A DNA stretch of 14,759 nt from positions 1 to 14,759 of the forward strand of contig USJB01000007.1 of assembly GCA_900554905.1 (NCBI GenBank), read 5' to 3'. The notes under the pieces are model-generated. The model worked only from the letters and a program-made list of their open reading frames with translations, ran no database searches and was not told where the DNA came from. Both the position numbers and the translations under genes were made by a program. Below are positions 13,916 through 14,759 of the stretch, one piece after another. Position 1 is the stretch's first letter; every line of letters starts with the position of its first letter. The DNA is from an uncultured Collinsella sp. GTDB lineage: Bacteria > Actinomycetota > Coriobacteriia > Coriobacteriales > Coriobacteriaceae.

Positions 13916-13962
13916 TACACAAAAGCCTTCAAATAGCGTTAAACTATTCAATCACTGATTGA
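13916..13962 (+). promoter_or_regulatory. Candidate argR promoter with 15-bp palindromic operator
   Basis: TACACA (13916-13921, 4/6) and TAAACT (13940-13945, 4/6) with an 18-base spacer form a weak promoter candidate. TCAATCA-C-TGATTGA (13948-13962) is a perfect palindrome at the expected start of transcription, a usual place for a repressor site. It contains ATTCA-like sequence at its left edge (13946-13950), one half of the known ARG box, but not a full ARG box. Confidence 0.35.
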
Positions 13963-13995
13963 TTGTCTCCGCCATCTTTTGGAGAGAGGGTTTGT

Positions 13996-14433
13996 ATGGC
14001 TAAAAAACGCAATGGGCGCCAGGATGCCATTAGAGATATTGTGCGCAATAAGGACGTCCGCACGCAGCGCGTGCTGGTCGATGAGCTCCGCGCTATGGGC
14101 TTTGATTGCACGCAGGCGACTGTCTCTCGCGATATTGCCGATATGGGGCTGCGTAAGCTCCCTGAGGGCATCTATGTTCTGGCAGAGGACCTGCACCTGC
14201 AGCGTATGGTTTCCGAGCTCGTTACGGGCGTTCTGCGTACCGATAATCTGGTTATGATCAAGGCTCAGCCTGGCACGGCTTCCGGCATCGCCGCCGCCGT
14301 TGATGCGGCAGAGTTGCCCGATGTGCTTGGCTCGCTTGCCGGCAACGATACGATTTTGGTCATTGCCCAGACGGCCGAGGACGGCGAGCGTCTTGAGGCG
14401 CTGATCAATAAGCTGAGCAATTCTCGCAAGTAG
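13996..14433 (+). CDS. argR: Arginine repressor family transcriptional regulator
   Basis: 145 residues from the ATG at 13996, chosen because GGAGAGAGGG (13981-13990) lies 5 bases upstream; an upstream in-frame TTG at 13963 is not needed. ArgR is a hexameric DNA-binding protein that controls arginine biosynthesis and catabolism in response to L-arginine. The N-terminal winged helix shows RQDAIRDIV, a helix VLVDELRAMG and the recognition helix TQATVSRDIADMGL (S44, R45). The C-terminal core has PGTASGIAAAVDAAE (D103, matching E. coli D113) and LAGNDTILVI. The usual AGDDT effector motif reads AGNDT here, with N117 in place of the first Asp. No arginine genes are adjacent; it stands as a single gene closed by a terminator. 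Confidence 0.93.
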   Translation: MAKKRNGRQDAIRDIVRNKDVRTQRVLVDELRAMGFDCTQATVSRDIADMGLRKLPEGIYVLAEDLHLQRMVSELVTGVLRTDNLVMIKAQPGTASGIAAAVDAAELPDVLGSLAGNDTILVIAQTAEDGERLEALINKLSNSRK

Positions 14434-14482
14434 GCGTGCGGGTCGTGCGCTCGGCACTGTGTGCGTGACATGGTGGCTTGTA

Positions 14483-14520
14483 AGGGGGTATCGACGTTGG
14501 TCGGTACCCCCTATATTGTT
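14483..14520 (+). terminator. Terminator downstream of argR
   Basis: AGGGGGTATCGAC (14483-14495) pairs with GTCGGTACCCCCT (14500-14512) over 13 positions, one G-U, around a GTTG loop. A T-rich but interrupted stretch follows (ATATTGTTT). It lies 49 bases after the argR stop. Confidence 0.75.
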
Positions 14521-14553
14521 TGCCGGTATAAAGACCGTCCACCAGGTCGCTTT

Positions 14554-14599
14554 AAACTAAAAGGCCCCCGAGCACTTTAATAAGCTGCTCGGGGGCCTT
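14554..14599 (-). terminator. Terminator for the minus-strand gene at the window end
   Basis: AAGGCCCCCGAGCA (14561-14574) and TGCTCGGGGGCCTT (14586-14599) form a perfect 14-bp stem around an 11-base loop. Read on the minus strand the stem runs into TTTTAGTTT, a better T-tract than the plus-strand CCTTGTTG. It lies 23 bases beyond the stop of the minus-strand gene and may also work in both directions. Confidence 0.8.
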
Positions 14600-14622
14600 G
14601 TTGCTAATGGCCGGATGAATTT

Positions 14623-14759
14623 CTAGCCAACAGTATCGTCAGGCGTGGGCGAGGGGTCGGGAGTGGGCGTAGGCGTGGGCGTGGGCGTGCCGCCATCGCC
14701 GCCGGTCGAACCACCAGTGGAGCCGCCCGTCGAGCCACCGGTCGTACCGGTGCCGCCGG
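14623..14759 (-). CDS. C-terminal tail of a minus-strand protein with GGST and TP repeats (partial)
   Basis: The minus strand is open from the window edge to TAG at 14625-14623, giving 44 residues. The tail has three GGST units in a row, then GGDGG, five Thr-Pro units, DPSPTP and the ending DDTVG. Synonymous codons differ between repeat units, so the repeat is kept at protein level. Gly/Ser/Thr then Thr/Pro low-complexity ends are typical of extracytoplasmic proteins of Gram-positive bacteria, for example C-termini of class A penicillin-binding proteins or cell-wall-linked proteins. The body of the gene lies outside the window, so no function is assigned. A dedicated terminator follows at 14554-14599, supporting a real gene end convergent with argR. 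Confidence 0.75.
   Translation of the reverse strand, partial: GGTGTTGGSTGGSTGGSTGGDGGTPTPTPTPTPDPSPTPDDTVG

Noticed and set aside
14561..14599. Large palindrome considered as a CRISPR repeat or attachment site
   Set aside because: It occurs once, has no spaced copies, and lies between convergent gene ends with a T-tract, which is fully explained by termination.
14641..14700. GGGCGT-rich tandem DNA repeat considered as a regulatory iteron or minisatellite
   Set aside because: It is the coding sequence of the Thr-Pro repeats on the minus strand; codon variation between units shows protein-level repetition.

Overview
The window is a chromosomal stretch of a moderately high-GC bacterium, almost entirely coding and nearly all on the + strand. 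The protein sequences (zinc-type S14, cysteine-poor S4, lysine/alanine-tailed L17, RpoA with a short acidic linker) and the codon use fit Actinomycetota. My best guess is class Coriobacteriia, Collinsella-like. That placement is inference from sequence character, not from a search.

Layout. (1) 1-1707: the 3' part of a yqeB-type gene and a complete xdhC-type gene, both accessory factors for (selenium-dependent) molybdenum hydroxylases. (2) 1708-2019: a gene-free 312-base junction with a long terminator-like palindrome, a candidate promoter and a foldable leader. (3) 2020-8261: the spc ribosomal cluster starting abruptly at rplE: rplE-rpsN-rpsH-rplF-rplR-rpsE-rpmD-rplO-secY-adk-map. rplN and rplX, which usually precede rplE, are absent here. 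(4) 8262-11744: infA, probably with its own promoter, then the alpha cluster rpmJ-rpsM-rpsK-rpsD-rpoA-rplQ, closed by a textbook terminator at 11771-11801. (5) 11837-13863: truA and a divergent family-2-like glycosyltransferase preceded by a 13-codon mini-ORF. (6) 13864-14433: a promoter region with two separate palindromes and argR. (7) 14434-14759: two terminators between convergent genes, then the C-terminal tail (GGST and TP repeats) of a minus-strand gene that runs off the window.

How the genes work together. The core makes 30S and 50S proteins, the Sec channel that receives nascent membrane and secreted proteins, nucleotide balance (Adk), N-terminal Met removal (Map), initiation (IF-1) and the RNA polymerase alpha subunit. 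Tight spacing and overlaps (rpsE/rpmD, rplO/secY, adk/map) indicate translational coupling. The wider gaps (before rplE, rplE/rpsN, rpsN/rpsH, rplF/rplR, before rpmJ) each hold an inverted repeat able to form an RNA hairpin.

The most unusual points are the break of the ribosomal supercluster at the rplX/rplE boundary next to molybdenum-enzyme genes, the structured leaders before rplE and rpmJ, the double-palindrome argR control region together with an ArgR whose usual GDDT effector motif reads GNDT, and the mini-ORF ahead of the glycosyltransferase. No CRISPR array, tRNA, rRNA or transposase gene was seen.
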